From NCBI GenBank assembly GCA_964006375.1, contig OZ023269.1:59982968-60046967 (forward strand): a DNA stretch of 64,000 nucleotides. The letters run 5' to 3'. The position numbers and the translations under genes were made by a program. The first letter of the stretch is position 1. Each line of letters opens with the position of its first letter. Source of the stretch: Tillus elongatus (Eukaryota > Arthropoda > Insecta > Coleoptera > Cleridae). A model generated the notes under the pieces. The model saw only the letters and a list, made by a program, of their open reading frames with translations. It was not told where the DNA came from and made no database searches. Shown here piece by piece: positions 16,991-32,179 of the stretch.

Positions 16991-18755
16991 AAATTTTGGC
17001 TGGGTCGATGTATCTGTGCTGCGACTTCAATTCGGTTTTGCTCTTCAATTTGTTGTGGTATATTACTTTCCATTGCACAATTTCTTAGTTGGCCACCTGG
17101 ATTAGGATATTGACGGTTATTGTTGTCATTTGTCCTGGGTATTTGTGTTCTTCGTTGTTGATAATTGTTGTTATATCTGTATTGCCTCTGATCTTGTCTT
17201 GTGTTGTCGTAATTTCCTTGGTCATTTCAGTTTCTATCCCTGTTTTGATACTGATAATTTCTTGGGTTGCTATTGTTGTTCGATACCCCAGGTCTTGCTT
17301 CATTCTGGTTGTAGCGTGGCCTATTGTCATACGTGTTACCTCCATATCTTTGATTCTCTTGATAATTTGGTCTTCTGTAGTCTGGTTTGTTTTCCCCCTT
17401 ATTTCTTATATTTCTTGTCCTTAGGGTTCTTTCAATTCTTGTCAAATAAGTTAATAGTTGCTCCATCGTTTTGATATTATTAATGGCAATTGTCTCCGTA
17501 ATCTGGTTTTCGAAATGCCTGGAGATATACATGACTATTTCTTCTTCCTCCATTCTCGGGTGTAGGTACTGCGCTGTATTGTATAAATGCAGACAATAGT
17601 TGCTAAAATCTTGATTTCGATTGTAATCGAACCGTCCAAAGTAAAGTTTTTCTCTGAATATCCCTTGATGGAACTCTCCCTGGTAAAATTTCATAAAAAG
17701 ATGTTCAAATTCTTCTATGTTGTGGATTTCGTTTTCTCTACTGGAAAACCATAGTAAAGGATTTCCTACCAGCTGCATCCTTATCACGTCTTTACATCGT
17801 TGATATCAGTTATATATCTTACTTTGTTTTTTATGCTGTTGATAAACACTCTGGGGTGTAGTTTGTTTATATTTCCATCAAATTTTTGTTCCTGTATCCA
17901 TATTTATTGGCATACCGTAGCTCCTGGTGTTTTGACTGTTTATTTTGTTGAAGATTTCTTCTCTCGTCTTGCCAATTTGCTCCTCTGTTTTCTTTTTTAT
18001 GTGTGTTATTTCTGAGTCAACCATTTGTATTTGCGTTTCGACTTTTGTAAACTCTTCTCTGGTCTTCTCGGCTTGATTATATAAGTGGTCGTGGATTTCT
18101 TGCAGTCCTGTATTCATTTCGGTTTCTATTTTCTGGCAATTTCGTTGACATTTCTGTTTTGCCTCGTCCACATCACTTTTTATTTGTATAATAACCACCT
18201 CATTTTCCTTTTCCAAGGTGTTTTGTTTCCTATTCATTTCCTCCATGAAATATTTCTCACTCTCTTCTACTCTTCTTGCCAACCTGTTTTCCATATCTTG
18301 CTTGAGTTTTTCTATATTTTCTTTCGTTTCTTCTCTGAGATCTTGAATGTTTCTATACAGTATAGTATCATTTCTTGTAATTTATTCATATCCATTTTGA
18401 TTTCTGTTGTTACATTCTGTATAAATACTTCTAGATTTTTCATATCTTCTTGCTTTGCCAATTTTTCATTCATACATTCCTTTATATTTTCCATATTTTG
18501 TTGCAACATACTCGCCATTTGTTGCCAATAGGTTTGTTCCTTACTTGGCGTTTCTTCTTGTGCATTCGGTTCTATCGTTTCAGTTTCTTCACTCTCCTCC
18601 GGTTTACCTGGTATTTCCTCCTGCGATACGGTTTCTTTTACTAACATTTCTTCTGTTTTCTCTTCTCCTGTGTCTCCTTCATCAAATTGTTCCTCCTGTT
18701 GTATTTCTTCAGTCTTCTTTGTTTTTCTAGCTCTTGTTTGCTTTTGTTGCGACAT
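16981..18755 (-). pseudogene. Gypsy-1 gag, broken by frameshifts
   Basis: Starts MSQQKQTRARKTKK at 18755. An acidic segment (about 30-90) is followed by a long predicted coiled coil running to about 17.9 kb. Then comes a capsid-like region (KFDGNINKLH onward, with NPLLWFSSRENEI and FRDKL-like FREKLYFGRFDY) and an Asn/Arg/Gln-rich basic tail in place of a zinc knuckle. Breaks: a frame change at about 18345-18370, one-base changes at A-runs near 17880 and 17795, and an in-frame TGA at 17224-17226. It ends TTA-GAA-TAA at 16981, overlapping pol. Product: structural polyprotein of the retrotransposon. The A-run breaks may be sequencing errors. Confidence 0.8.
16987..16993 (-). promoter_or_regulatory. 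-1 frameshift slippery heptamer TTTTTTA
   Basis: In the gag frame the codons are AAT-TTT-TTA-GAA-TAA, so T-TTT-TTA fits the classic X-XXY-YYZ rule two codons before the gag stop. The pol frame is open at -1 from this point through protease and reverse transcriptase. This is the expected way to make Gag-Pol. I did not find a clear downstream pseudoknot by eye. Confidence 0.7.
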
Positions 18756-18920
18756 TTTTATGTTTAAATTTCTTTATTTAGGATGGTCAGTAATTAAATT
18801 TTTTTGTTTTTCAGGTCTGGCTCTACCAATGTTAAGAATTCCTGTGCCCAGATGTTGCAGTTTGCTCCTCTGTTTTGCTGTGCCTGGACGTTATGGCTAG
18901 TTTCCCCTATTTTTGCTGTG

Positions 18921-18939
18921 CCCGAACGTTGCGGCGCCA
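18921..18939 (-). other. Primer-binding site of Gypsy-1
   Basis: TGGCGCC followed by GCAACGTTCGGG on the minus strand, immediately after the end of the 5' LTR. TGGCGCC is a common start for tRNA-derived primer sites in insect Gypsy elements. I have not assigned the tRNA. Confidence 0.7.
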
Positions 18940-20956
<2,017 letters not shown>

Positions 20957-21454
20957 ACAGATCTCCCCATAAGCGAATTTAAAAAAAATTCGCTAAAAAC
21001 TAAAAAAGCTTAAAAAAGTGTCATTGATTCATTGTCCTCAAGGTAACTGTTTGTAGGAAACATTTGTCCCATAGGCCTACTTTCTGCTCTCTTAATATTC
21101 CTTTATTAAAATGTGCCTATTAACATATATCACTTGAAACATATTTTAATAACGAATTATAAAATTTGACAGTTTCCGAAGAAGAGAATGTGCTCGTGTT
21201 TCACTTCGATAGGGTGCCCGATTTTCGAGAAAACCCATTTTGAAAATTATGTCATATGCCATAAAATATTAGAGAACGGATTGTAACTTCTTTATCCTTT
21301 TTTTAAATTTCATTTAAAATTATTATATTTCATTAAGATCCTCCAGCTGCTGTCTAGAAGCGTAAATCAAGGTAAAATTGAGTTACATTTTATACTAAAC
21401 AAAACTCTCATATTTTCAATTAACAGGCCATAGAATACAAATATAAGACTAAGG

Positions 21455-21522
21455 GCATGCACAATAAGCCAACAGTTGCAGTGCTATCGGGGCGGCAAAG
21501 CCGCGACGAGCCCTGAGGAAAA
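21455..21522 (+). mobile_element. Non-LTR 3'-UTR tail remnant (mirror of 7.9 kb)
   Basis: Reads TGCACAATAAGCCAACAG, GTGCTATCGGGGCGGCAAAG and CGACGAGCCCTGAGG, the reverse of 7875-7952. It was duplicated with the palindrome arm. Confidence 0.6.
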
Positions 21523-21926
21523 AACTAGTAATATTGATTTTAACTAAGTATTCTATGATCAAAACTAAAACAGAATAATCGTATAAACAAGTTCAGAAAA
21601 AAAGCTTCACAAGAGCTCTTTCAGGCGAGAATACCATATGAGAGATACGTGTATCCGGGATACTGGTACGGTCCAAATGTTCAATACACTGTTTGTCACA
21701 GCGCGCGCCCAGCATCGGTCATGGACAGATTTTATTAATTAATCCTAATTATATGGCTAAGCTATAAAGTTGTCGGTATACATAATTATGCTGTCCACAT
21801 TAATAGTTTGGTTTTTCTAATTTACCAGCCCACTATACTAGTAATCGTGTTTTAAGAGGTAAATATAACCTTTTAGAAATGTATGTGCGAGATACAGATT
21901 TTGTATCCGGCGGCTGAGAAGGTGGG

Positions 21927-22067
21927 ATGGAGAAAATTGGTATTGCAATACTGAATGTGTCGCCTGATCCAGTCCAGTGTGAGGAGGGCCATTTAAGCGC
22001 ACACATTACAGACTCCTGGTCTAAAAGAGCTCGACAGGAGCTAGCTACAGTCCTCCACAAGGTATAA
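21927..22067 (+). other. Exon-like 46-codon segment carried in both palindrome arms
   Basis: The frame from ATG 21927 reads MEKIGIAILNVSPDPVQCEE and ends with KRARQELATVLHKV. A donor-like AAG|GTATAA lies at the end. It is richer in GC than its surroundings and is preserved in the left arm (about 6404-6544, minus). I do not recognise the protein. Helitron-type elements are known to pick up host gene pieces, so a captured exon is possible. A chance frame is equally possible. Confidence 0.25.
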
Positions 22068-22874
22068 AACTTGACATGATGACATTATAGCTTCCTTTAA
22101 TATAAAACTCAATTTTAAGTTTAATTTTTACAAAATTTTGAACCGCAGCAATTCTAATACACCAGACGATGAACTTTAATGAAATTGGATCTTTTTAAAT
22201 CAATTAAAAAATTCACACATAAAAGTTACCGTCGATTTATAGCATACAACATAATTATCTACCTGATTTTTCTCGAGACCCGTACATCCCATCAAAGTGA
22301 ACCAAAAACATATTTTCTTCATAGAAAACTATTAAATGATTTATTATTTAATGAAATTCACATACAAAAAAAAGGTTAGGTAATATTTGCCTTCAACCAT
22401 TTGTTGAGTACCTACCTTTTAACAGTGACTTGGATAAGTTTGTTAGCCAGGAAAATCGGCCCAGATTTTCCTGGAAAATTTTGTGCTTTATTTCGAAAAA
22501 AAATTATATCTCCGGAAATAACAAAATAAGGGCAACCAAATTTGGTAGGCGGGTTTATCATTATAGGTGAATTACATACGAAAACTTAGCTCTCTAGGTT
22601 AAGAGACAAAAAAGTTATAGGCATTTACAGAAAAATAAATTGGGGTTTTCCTCAAAACGTGAAAGTCGCGATTTAAAACGTCAAAATTATCAACATTTAG
22701 GCAAAGAACCTGAAACTAATACGAGCTATGGAAAGAAAATGTCTCAAGAGAAATGTTTTACAAAGCCTGAAGTCTTAGCTTCAACCGTCATTGTCCTTCA
22801 TCTTACTTAAATATTTCCAGAAAATTCATTTCAAATAAACCCTTCCGCTGATGCTTTGGCAGTAGTCTTAACTA

Positions 22875-24135
22875 TAGAGTTTATCGTTTAATGGTATATA
22901 ATTGTTGTCGAATTTTCGTAAAAAAACAATAAAGCTCAATATGTCCGTTATTATACAAGATACGAAAAAAATGTATACATTCATTATAGGGTGTCTTGAG
23001 CTAAATCTTAAAAAATCTTTCTACAATCCCAGGATGGCCCATAAGTCGTTGGTGATACAAATTTTCTTCTTTTTAATCGAAGGCGCCTTATGGTACTGCA
23101 TTTTTTCATTTTCCATCGAAATATAATGCATGTCTGTAAGAAAAGAAATGCGGGACGCAGCGAGGGCGTTATGGTAGCGAATTTTCATTAAATGCTTCAA
23201 ATTTGAATAGCTCAATTTCCTATTAACCTATAAGGTTGGCCAAGAAACCAGTTTTTTCGGGAACACTTTCAGTTTACTTTCGGAAATGTTTGTACATTTT
23301 TAAAGACTACAGTTATTTGAGGAAACGTGGCACATTGTTTCTACTATATAGGTTATACTGGTGACCAAATTTGATGAAATGACGGTTGAAGCTGAAACTA
23401 AAAGGTTTGCAGAAGACTCTTCTTGCGACATTTTCTTTACATAATCCGCATTTGTTTCAGGTTCTTTGCCTAAATGTTGCGAACTTTGACGTTTTAAATC
23501 GAGACTGACGTTTTGAGGAAAACCCAATTTTTTTAATGCCTATAACTTTTATGTCTTTCAACTCACACACTTAAATTTTGGTACGTGGGTCACTATTTAT
23601 AATCCAAACCCGCATATCAAATTTGGTTGCACTTTCTTTGTCATTTGCGGAGATATAAATTGTTTCCGAAAGAAATATAGTAGAAACAATGTGCCATAAA
23701 TAACTATTGTTTGAAAATGTAGAAAAACTTTCGAAAGTAAACTTACAGTGTTCCCGACAAAACTGGTTTCTTGTTCAACCTTATAGGTTAATAACAAATT
23801 GAGGTGTACAAATTTGAGGCATTTAATGAAAATTCGCTACCATAACACACTTGCTGCGTCCCGAATTTCTTGCAAACATGCATTATATTTCGATGGAAAA
23901 TGCAAAAAATGCAAAAAGGGGTAATCGATTAAAAAAAAGAAAATTTGTATCACCAACGACTTATGGACCATCCTGTGATTGTAGAAATATTGTTCGAAGA
24001 TGTAGCTCAAGACACCCTATAATTAATGTATACAACTTTTTTTGTATCTTGTATCATAACGGATATATTGGGCTTTATTGATTTTCTACGAAAATTCGCC
24101 AAAAATCAGATATCATTAAACGATAAACTCACCTG
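22875..24135. repeat. Palindrome B (inverted repeat of hairpin ends)
   Basis: Arms of about 22875-23335 and 23670-24135 are reverse complements, with a centre of about 335 bases. Each arm contains the family 3' hairpin region: GGGACGCAGCGAGGGCG at about 23152 and ACACACTTGCTGCGTCCCG at about 23845. A direct copy of the right arm recurs at about 26046-26540. It lies inside the 2.2 kb present only in the right arm of palindrome A. Confidence 0.75.
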
Positions 24136-24179
24136 ATTTTATCAAAATCGGCCCATTATTTTTTCAGTTATAGGTGTGA

Positions 24180-24326
<147 letters not shown>

Positions 24327-24459
24327 ACATAAAAAATTTAACTTACCCCGGATATGTGTTTTAGAGGGCCTAATTAGCGCTAATTTGAAGACATTTTATC
24401 AAAATTCAAAAGTCGGGATCTCCTCATTAGTGATTTTTATAAAAATAAAGTTAACTAAA

Positions 24460-24948
24460 GTAAGGACAAAATGATTGAAATTGGAGTGACTAACATCAAT
24501 AAGACATATAATGCTAAATTTAAAAAACTATCAAGATTAGGACTGGTTCATTTTGTTAAATTTGGTAGATTTCTAAATAACTTTCGAGTTCTATGAATAA
24601 AATGCCATAATCTACTTAACATTAATTAATATATTTAACGAAATATTCATTTTTTAAAAGTACTTAAGAAACAGACATTGGAAAAGTAAGTCACGTGGCC
24701 AGTCTTACGACAAAAGTGAAAAATGTGTATGGTACATGTATTCGGTATAAAATTAAAGCTGTAAGCAAAACCGATTTATGGGTTTGATAATCTATTCAGT
24801 CATGTGTATCATAAAAGGCTTATGTTGTTTTTAGTAAAAAAAATTTCATTTACCGTACTTATTTACATACAAATCTTCATATGTTATTATTTTAATATGC
24901 ACGCTCTCAATACTTAAAAACTTGCTTGCCAACGACCAGTTCAGTGTA
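24460..24948. other. No gene seen
   Basis: AT-rich sequence present only in the right arm of palindrome A. It shows no family blocks and no coding frame. Confidence 0.4.
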
Positions 24949-25157
24949 AATATAAATAAAGTCATAGACTTTTATTGAAACAAACAGCACGACCTAATGC
25001 TAGGGTCTCTTTACCGATCTGGCATCGTTGCTCTTTAAACATGACATTATAGATTTATGACAAGACCCTTTTAACGATGGTAGATAGGGAGGTATCAATA
25101 TTAGAATGCAGTATAATAATGGGATATGCTAGATACTACAAAATATTGTACTAGGTA

Positions 25158-25163
<6 letters not shown>

Positions 25164-25221
<58 letters not shown>
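25164..25221. repeat. (TA)n microsatellite, mirror of 5445-5545
   Basis: Shorter than its partner in the left arm, so the length changed after the arms were duplicated. Confidence 0.95.
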
Positions 25222-25224
<3 letters not shown>

Positions 25225-25955
25225 CAGTGGTGAATTTTTATTTGTAATAGATCCGGTCTGTACAAAAAAAAAACTGTACTAGGAAATTCCGGTTCGTGTG
25301 AAAGAGCTGTACAGGCAAGTTAGGGATAATGCCATTAAATGATGCTACTATTTTGCTGTACCAGTACATTGTATGCTGCTATGTTGGTGCATTAGGAAAT
25401 ACTTTAATATAAGTTTGTTTTTGCGGTGTTATTGCTGTAATAGGAGTTTGTCGGTAAGATGCTTGTAGTGTATGACAGAGTCACGGCATGATTTTTTAAA
25501 TAATGTGAATTTACTGTACCATGTCCTTCCTTTAGGATAAAGTACGCACCCCCTAATTTAAAATTATTTTAGACTGGACAGGATATTCCACATGGGAGTG
25601 TCATATCAAAGTTGAGTTTTTTTTAATGGAATGCTCTTTATGTTATTATATTTTTAGATTGTGCCAGAAGAAAAAATATCGCAGGTTTTTACAGTCAGAG
25701 TTTAAACTAAATAGTTTTGGTGTTATAAACAAGTGACAATAGGGTTTTTCAAATTTCAAAGCAATTCACAGCGGAAACGGCTCAAAATAGAGAAAACGGC
25801 TTACATGTCTCTATCTTCACTTTTCAAGCAGTATCCTATGGTGTGGAGGTAGTTCTCATACAAGGAGATGAAAAATTTGAGACTTCGCAACATCCCACTA
25901 AAAAATGCGAATTAAAATTTTACAAATGTTTCTATACAATAGTAAAAAGTCTGGA

Positions 25956-27300
<1,345 letters not shown>

Positions 27301-27460
27301 AAACTAGGCCCCGTAGAATCCATATCCGGGCTTAGTTTCAGTTACATATATACAGGGCGACGCATTTCTACGGTAAAGCTCAATATAAATGTTATTATAA
27401 AAGATACGAAACACAATTGTATACGTTAATTATAGGGTGTCTTGAGCTGTATATTATAAA

Positions 27461-27600
27461 ATCATTTTGACACTCTGGTTTGTGCACAGCTTCAAGTAAT
27501 ATGGCAATTATTCTTTGTGTCACTTCATCTTTGTTTTTCTGATAGTCATCTATCCATACATCAACAAATTTTTTATTTACACCATCTGTTAGATCGATTG
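27461..27600 (-). pseudogene. Possible exon fragment resembling cohesin SA/stromalin
   Basis: The minus frame reads VNKKFVDVWIDDYQKNKDE followed by a hydrophobic helix (TQRIIAILLEAV). From memory this resembles the segment of SA/STAG proteins around a conserved DxWIxxYxxxxD motif at the start of the stromalin region. The likeness is short and unverified. Downstream it runs directly into a repeat block (CAAGACACCCTATAATTAA) also present at 22.98, 24.02 and 26.41 kb. Alternatives: a captured gene piece or an unrelated frame. Confidence 0.25.
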
Positions 27601-27701
27601 GATCAGCGGTGTTACACAATCTATGACTTTGCAAATCAAAATCACCACTTGTAGTTCTTGTGAAAAGTTATCTTTCAATAATTTTAAACTCAAAACGTAT
27701 A

Positions 27702-27705
<4 letters not shown>

Positions 27706-27794
<89 letters not shown>
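27706..27794. repeat. (TA)n microsatellite
   Basis: About 44 TA units, without the usual family flanks. Confidence 0.97.
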
Positions 27795-27798
<4 letters not shown>

Positions 27799-28193
27799 AT
27801 ACATACCTACCTATTGCTTAGTATAAAAATGTCTATCGATAAGTTTAGACGTTCCTAGTCCAATAAACGTTTTGAGTTTAAAATTATTGTCCCCAAATAG
27901 ACCATACCAGAAGTTGTCTTTAATTTGCTGGTACTACACATCACTTAATGAAGCCATTTTAAACACACTACTAAACACTTAGATACTCAAGAGCAGACTG
28001 AAGCATGTTTTACTTCTAAGATAACTAAATTTTGAATGAGCTTAAGAGTGTGTGTACGACAATTTATTGATGTTGATATCACTCTACGGCTTAAAACTGC
28101 GATTATTAATGTTTATTTCCAACCACATTAGTCGTTCCAACATCCATCCACTTTCGGCTTCTGCAAACTCCAAAGCTTTTGTGTAAATCTCAT

Positions 28194-28206
28194 CGACGAA
28201 TTCCTT
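28194..28206. repeat. Target-site duplication, left copy
   Basis: CGACGAATTCCTT, identical to 29926-29938, at the 3' (A-tail) side of the minus-strand non-LTR element. Confidence 0.9.
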
Positions 28207-29925
28207 TTTTTTTTGTTCCCTCAGGGCTCGTCCGCGGCCTTGCCGCCCTGATAGCACCGCAACCCTTGGTTGATTGTGCATACCTTTAGTCTTACTCCAG
28301 CCATTCCAAAATCACTGTGCCTTGAACTAGTCTGCACAGCGATTGGTAGGGTGAAGTTTTATATTGCTCTGTCTCCGGTCTAGACTGACCATAGATCAGT
28401 CGTCTTTTGCGGTCCAGAGCTATACACTCACACAAGATCTGCTGGGCTGATTCCTCCCCCTCGCCGCAGAGTCTGCATGCGAGGTCCCCTTCGAACCCCA
28501 CCATTTTATGCAGGTGTTTCTTGACGGCCATGTGTCCCGTCAAGAGACCCGTTGTGTTTCTGAGCTGTCCTCTGCTAAGATTTAGCAGCTCCACAGCTCT
28601 CTTTAAACTGGGTCCGTCAATTATTGACTTCCCATGACTGAGCCCTGGACAGTCCGCCCAGTACACCTTGTGTTGGTTTCTGACCTAGGACTTAATGGCT
28701 CCTCTGGCAGTGCTCTTTGACACGCCCAGAGCCGGTTCTGGTCCCATAAATGGTTCTGCCGACCCTCTCTTCGCGAGACTGTCAGCTTCTTCATTGCCTC
28801 TGACCCCCGAGTGACGCGGCACCCAGATGAGGGTTACCTCATTCTGCCCAGCCAGGTCGCTCGTCTCGTCTCGGCACTCACTCACCAGCCAGGAATTTAC
28901 CCGTGGGCTACTTAGTGCCTTAAGGGCTGCCTGGCTGTCTGTGGCTATGAGGATCCGCTTGTTGGTGTAGCCCCTCCTCTTGTTCTCCCGCACACAGTGC
29001 AAGATGGCGTACATCTCGGCCTGAAACACCGTTGCATGGGCTCCGAGGGAAATACTATGACTTACCCTCGGTCCTTCCGAGTAAACACCTGCCTCCATCC
29101 CACGCTCCTTGCCGGATCCGTCCGTGAACCAGACGAGCGCGTCCCGTGGTATGCCCGGCGTTTCCTCCCGCCATGCCTCGCGGTCGGGGATTTCCACTGT
29201 AAAGTTGTTTTCCCTGCACATTCGCGGGCTCACGAAGTCTGACCTCATTTCAAGCATGGGCTCCTTCACGATCTCCTGAATTTTGCAGTGGCCCCTGAAG
29301 CCTGGGTTGATCTTCAGTCTACCATTGCAGGCTAGTCTGTATAGTCCTAGCCTGGCCTCCCCCATAATAACTAAGTGTAGGGGGGGGGGGGGGCAGATCC
29401 AGCAACACCTCCATGGCGGCTGTTGGGGTTGAAGACATGGCCCCTGTGATGCCTAGGCAAGCCATCTTGTGGATCTTGCCTAGTTTTTGTTTGGCACTGG
29501 ATTGTGTCACCTTAGGCCACCAGACCAGTGCCGCATATGTTAACGATGGTCTGACCACCCTTGTGTACAGCCAGTGGGCCATACTACTAGGTCTTAGTCC
29601 CCACGTTTTTCCATATAGCCGCCCAGTGACGGCTAAGGTCATGACTGCCTTACGCAGTATTTTTCCAATGTGACCATTCCAGGTTAGCTTAGAGTCCAAT
29701 ACGACCCCAAGATATTTTACCTCCCTGGCCATTGGAACGCTCCTAGCATATAGAGTGAGAGTTTTGTGGCTGTCGCACTTTCTCCTCCTCGTAAACGGCA
29801 CGACGGTTGCTTTCTCGGGGCTCACCCCGATCCCTTGACCAACCGTCCACCCTTCCACCACTTTCAGTGCAGTCTGCATGCGCTCCCACACTGACTGTGT
29901 GACCTTTCCTCGGACTATGATGACA
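28207..29925 (-). mobile_element. 5'-truncated non-LTR retrotransposon with RNase H
   Basis: In minus order: the end of the reverse transcriptase (29319-29891; VKYLGVVLDSKLTW, LTYAALVWWP), RNase H (28685-29365; WFTDGSGKE, FQAEMYAIL, ATDSQAALKAL, GNEEADSLAK, carrying the catalytic acids), a C-terminal cysteine motif (28292-28666; CRLCGEGEESAQQILCEC), a GC-rich 3' UTR and a short A-tail. It is I/Jockey-superfamily-like because it has RNase H after RT. Breaks: a C14 run at 29380-29393 shifts frame between RT and RNase H, and TAG at 28685 ends the RNase H frame. Base composition is visibly more GC-rich than its surroundings. The flanks carry a 13-bp duplication. Confidence 0.88.
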
Positions 29926-29938
29926 CGACGAATTCCTT
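29926..29938. repeat. Target-site duplication, right copy
   Basis: CGACGAATTCCTT, at the truncated 5' end of the non-LTR element. The match to 28194-28206 is perfect. Confidence 0.9.
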
Positions 29939-30358
29939 AAATATGTTTTCAAAATTAGTTGAAACTAACATTTTTATTTTTAGTATTGAATGACTTTATT
30001 TCTTTTCTATTTCGACTGTGGAACATGTACAAACCAAACAATTCCAAGTTCATTTTAATTTGATTATGTTTAGTTAAAGAAGCTTCAATTAGATAAAACA
30101 CTTTATGTCTTACTGCTTCTATGGCTAAGTTTATATCACTTCCATTCATACTAATACGATAGGTAGCCACTCTATTTTTAAAAGCTTGAGCTAGCATATG
30201 CACTTGTTCAACTTGCCATGGTTCACATACTTTTGATTTGTGAGCTTCACTGCGCAAATGAGCAGAAAATGTACTCTTTTTCACTTGTAACGAGCAGGAT
30301 TCACATTATCTCATCTTAACTATGAGTGCTTAACTAATGAATAAAAAACAAGGGTTTA

Positions 30359-30452
<94 letters not shown>
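30359..30452. repeat. (TA)n microsatellite
   Basis: About 47 TA units just upstream (in minus-strand terms) of the C2H2-finger ORF. Confidence 0.97.
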
Positions 30453-30453
<1 letters not shown>

Positions 30454-30454
<1 letters not shown>

Positions 30455-32179
30455 GTGCACAGCTATCTTTGTCACCTCCACCCACCGAAAAGGCACCCAG
30501 GCCTCCATGATATATCATTAGGTTTTTTATGTATATTTTGCAGATTAAGCTTGTAACAATAATTATCTTTAAAGGCAACATGAGAGTGATAAGGATTAAT
30601 TAGATTTGTTTTATACTTTTTTTTTGACACATTCTTAAGTGTAACGCCTCCATATATAAATCGTTGAAAACAACTCCTTTTGTGTTTGATCCGGTACACG
30701 TATAATTCGTATACGGCACCAACAATGTTGACAAATCTACATATTAGGTTTTTGCTTACTACTAAGAGATCCTGCCCTTGGCCTTAGTTTTTCTATTTCA
30801 GACCCTATTATTTGTCAGGAACAGGTAAAATTCCTGTCTTAAAATAGACTCCAAAATATTGGGGTCTATTTATATTTATTTACTCTTTACTTGTATCGCT
30901 TCATAACGTTACAAACAAAAAGACGAATGCCTGGAACTAATAAAAATACCACTCTTTATTTAAGAATTAAAACTGGGTTCGCGTAAAAACTTTCGCTTAC
31001 AATACTTACCGAAAAAATAGTTATGTGAGAAGAATAATTAGGTTTTGTTTAATATTTTGTTCTCCTTAAAAACGGTTAGCTTTATTTTAAAGCTTATACT
31101 TAAATAAACACTTTTTAATTTACTTATTATGCTTTAATGTTTATTCATATACTATTTGTCCACTGTGGTGTTATTATTATTATGTTTTGTACAAATGAAT
31201 TTATTATTTAAACAAATGATTTTATCACTGTCACTTGTTTGAGTTTTACGTTTGATTTTGTACGCTCATATTATATTTGATATTTGAATTCAACCCGTAC
31301 TTTAATTTCATCATAGAATACTAGATGAGTAATGAAATTGACAGTTTTCTAATAAACAAAACCTAAAACGTTATATATAACTCGAGTTAAAAAATCAGCT
31401 TTTCTCAAATTAACCCTCATTCATCCCCTACGTCCTTGATCGATTTTACTTAAAACAATCCCAACCATTCGTTTGTCAGGTTCTAACTGTATACCAAATT
31501 TGAAAACGATTTGTCAATTCATTCGAAAGTTATCGTGCCTCTTAACAGACAGACATACAGGCCGACAGACAAAAAAATCTTCGTTTCCAAATCATGTTTT
31601 CTATGTCTTTCGACACTTTTTGCACAAATTTCTGTCACCGTTAACATACTTTCACAGTTATTGACGATGTGGAAATTAAAATAAAGTGTTGTGCCTAAAA
31701 AAATCGCAAAGACGATTTTTGTCTTTTTTTGTTAGAAAATTGTTAACTGCCTAACTAGTACATTAACTTTTACGTAGTTAACGAAATTGTTTTGTATATA
31801 AATATTCCCTTTTTTATTAATATTTCTAGTTGTCTTATCTAAAAGAGTTATTAGTAAATAATCGGTACACATGTCATATTTTAATTTTACACTGTAGTAA
31901 ATACAGCAGTCAAAAAGTTATGACAGTAAAAATGCTATTAAAACAAATGCCATAAAAGTCTCAACATGCAATCGACTTTTGATTGAACCCAATAATTACT
32001 AGTTTTTTGACGTAAACAAAGGGTGCTTGGCAGTTATTTCCAAAGCATCTTATCTTTCGAACGCGGCAGTATATATGTATATATGCTCATATTATTATTA
32101 GGTAATGCAATCTTTATCATTGTGGTCTAAATGCGGTCCCTTGTTCATTGCTACTATGGATATTTGTTTTCCCTAAAAA
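30454..32179. other. No gene recognised
   Basis: AT-rich intronic-type DNA. Around 31475-31590 there is a block (ATACCAAATTTGAAAACGAT then ACAGACAGACATACAGGC) of the kind common in dispersed arthropod repeats. I could not define its ends, and the small frame across it is not supported. Confidence 0.4.

Larger units (their letters stand above)
28084..30309 (-). pseudogene. C2H2-finger ORF of a TE-associated type, interrupted by a non-LTR element
   Basis: The two coding parts are 29939-30309 and 28084-28206. The first opens with a C2H2-like finger (CxxC at CESC, two His in HLRSEAHK), then a region including HNQIKMNLELFGLYM and KSFNTKNKNV. The second gives EFVDEIYTKALEFAEAESGW and LERLMWLEININ before TAG at 28084. 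The parts are separated by the insertion 28207-29925 with duplicated CGACGAATTCCTT. Proteins ending in a 'SGW..., LExNIN' motif occur, as I recall, as uncharacterised arthropod proteins often linked to mobile DNA. A stop lies just upstream of the finger, so the true start is missing or spliced. The function is unknown. Confidence 0.6.

Noticed and set aside
17089..18900. Several plus-strand frames rich in Phe, Leu, Cys and Ser
   Set aside because: Antisense shadows of Gypsy-1 gag.
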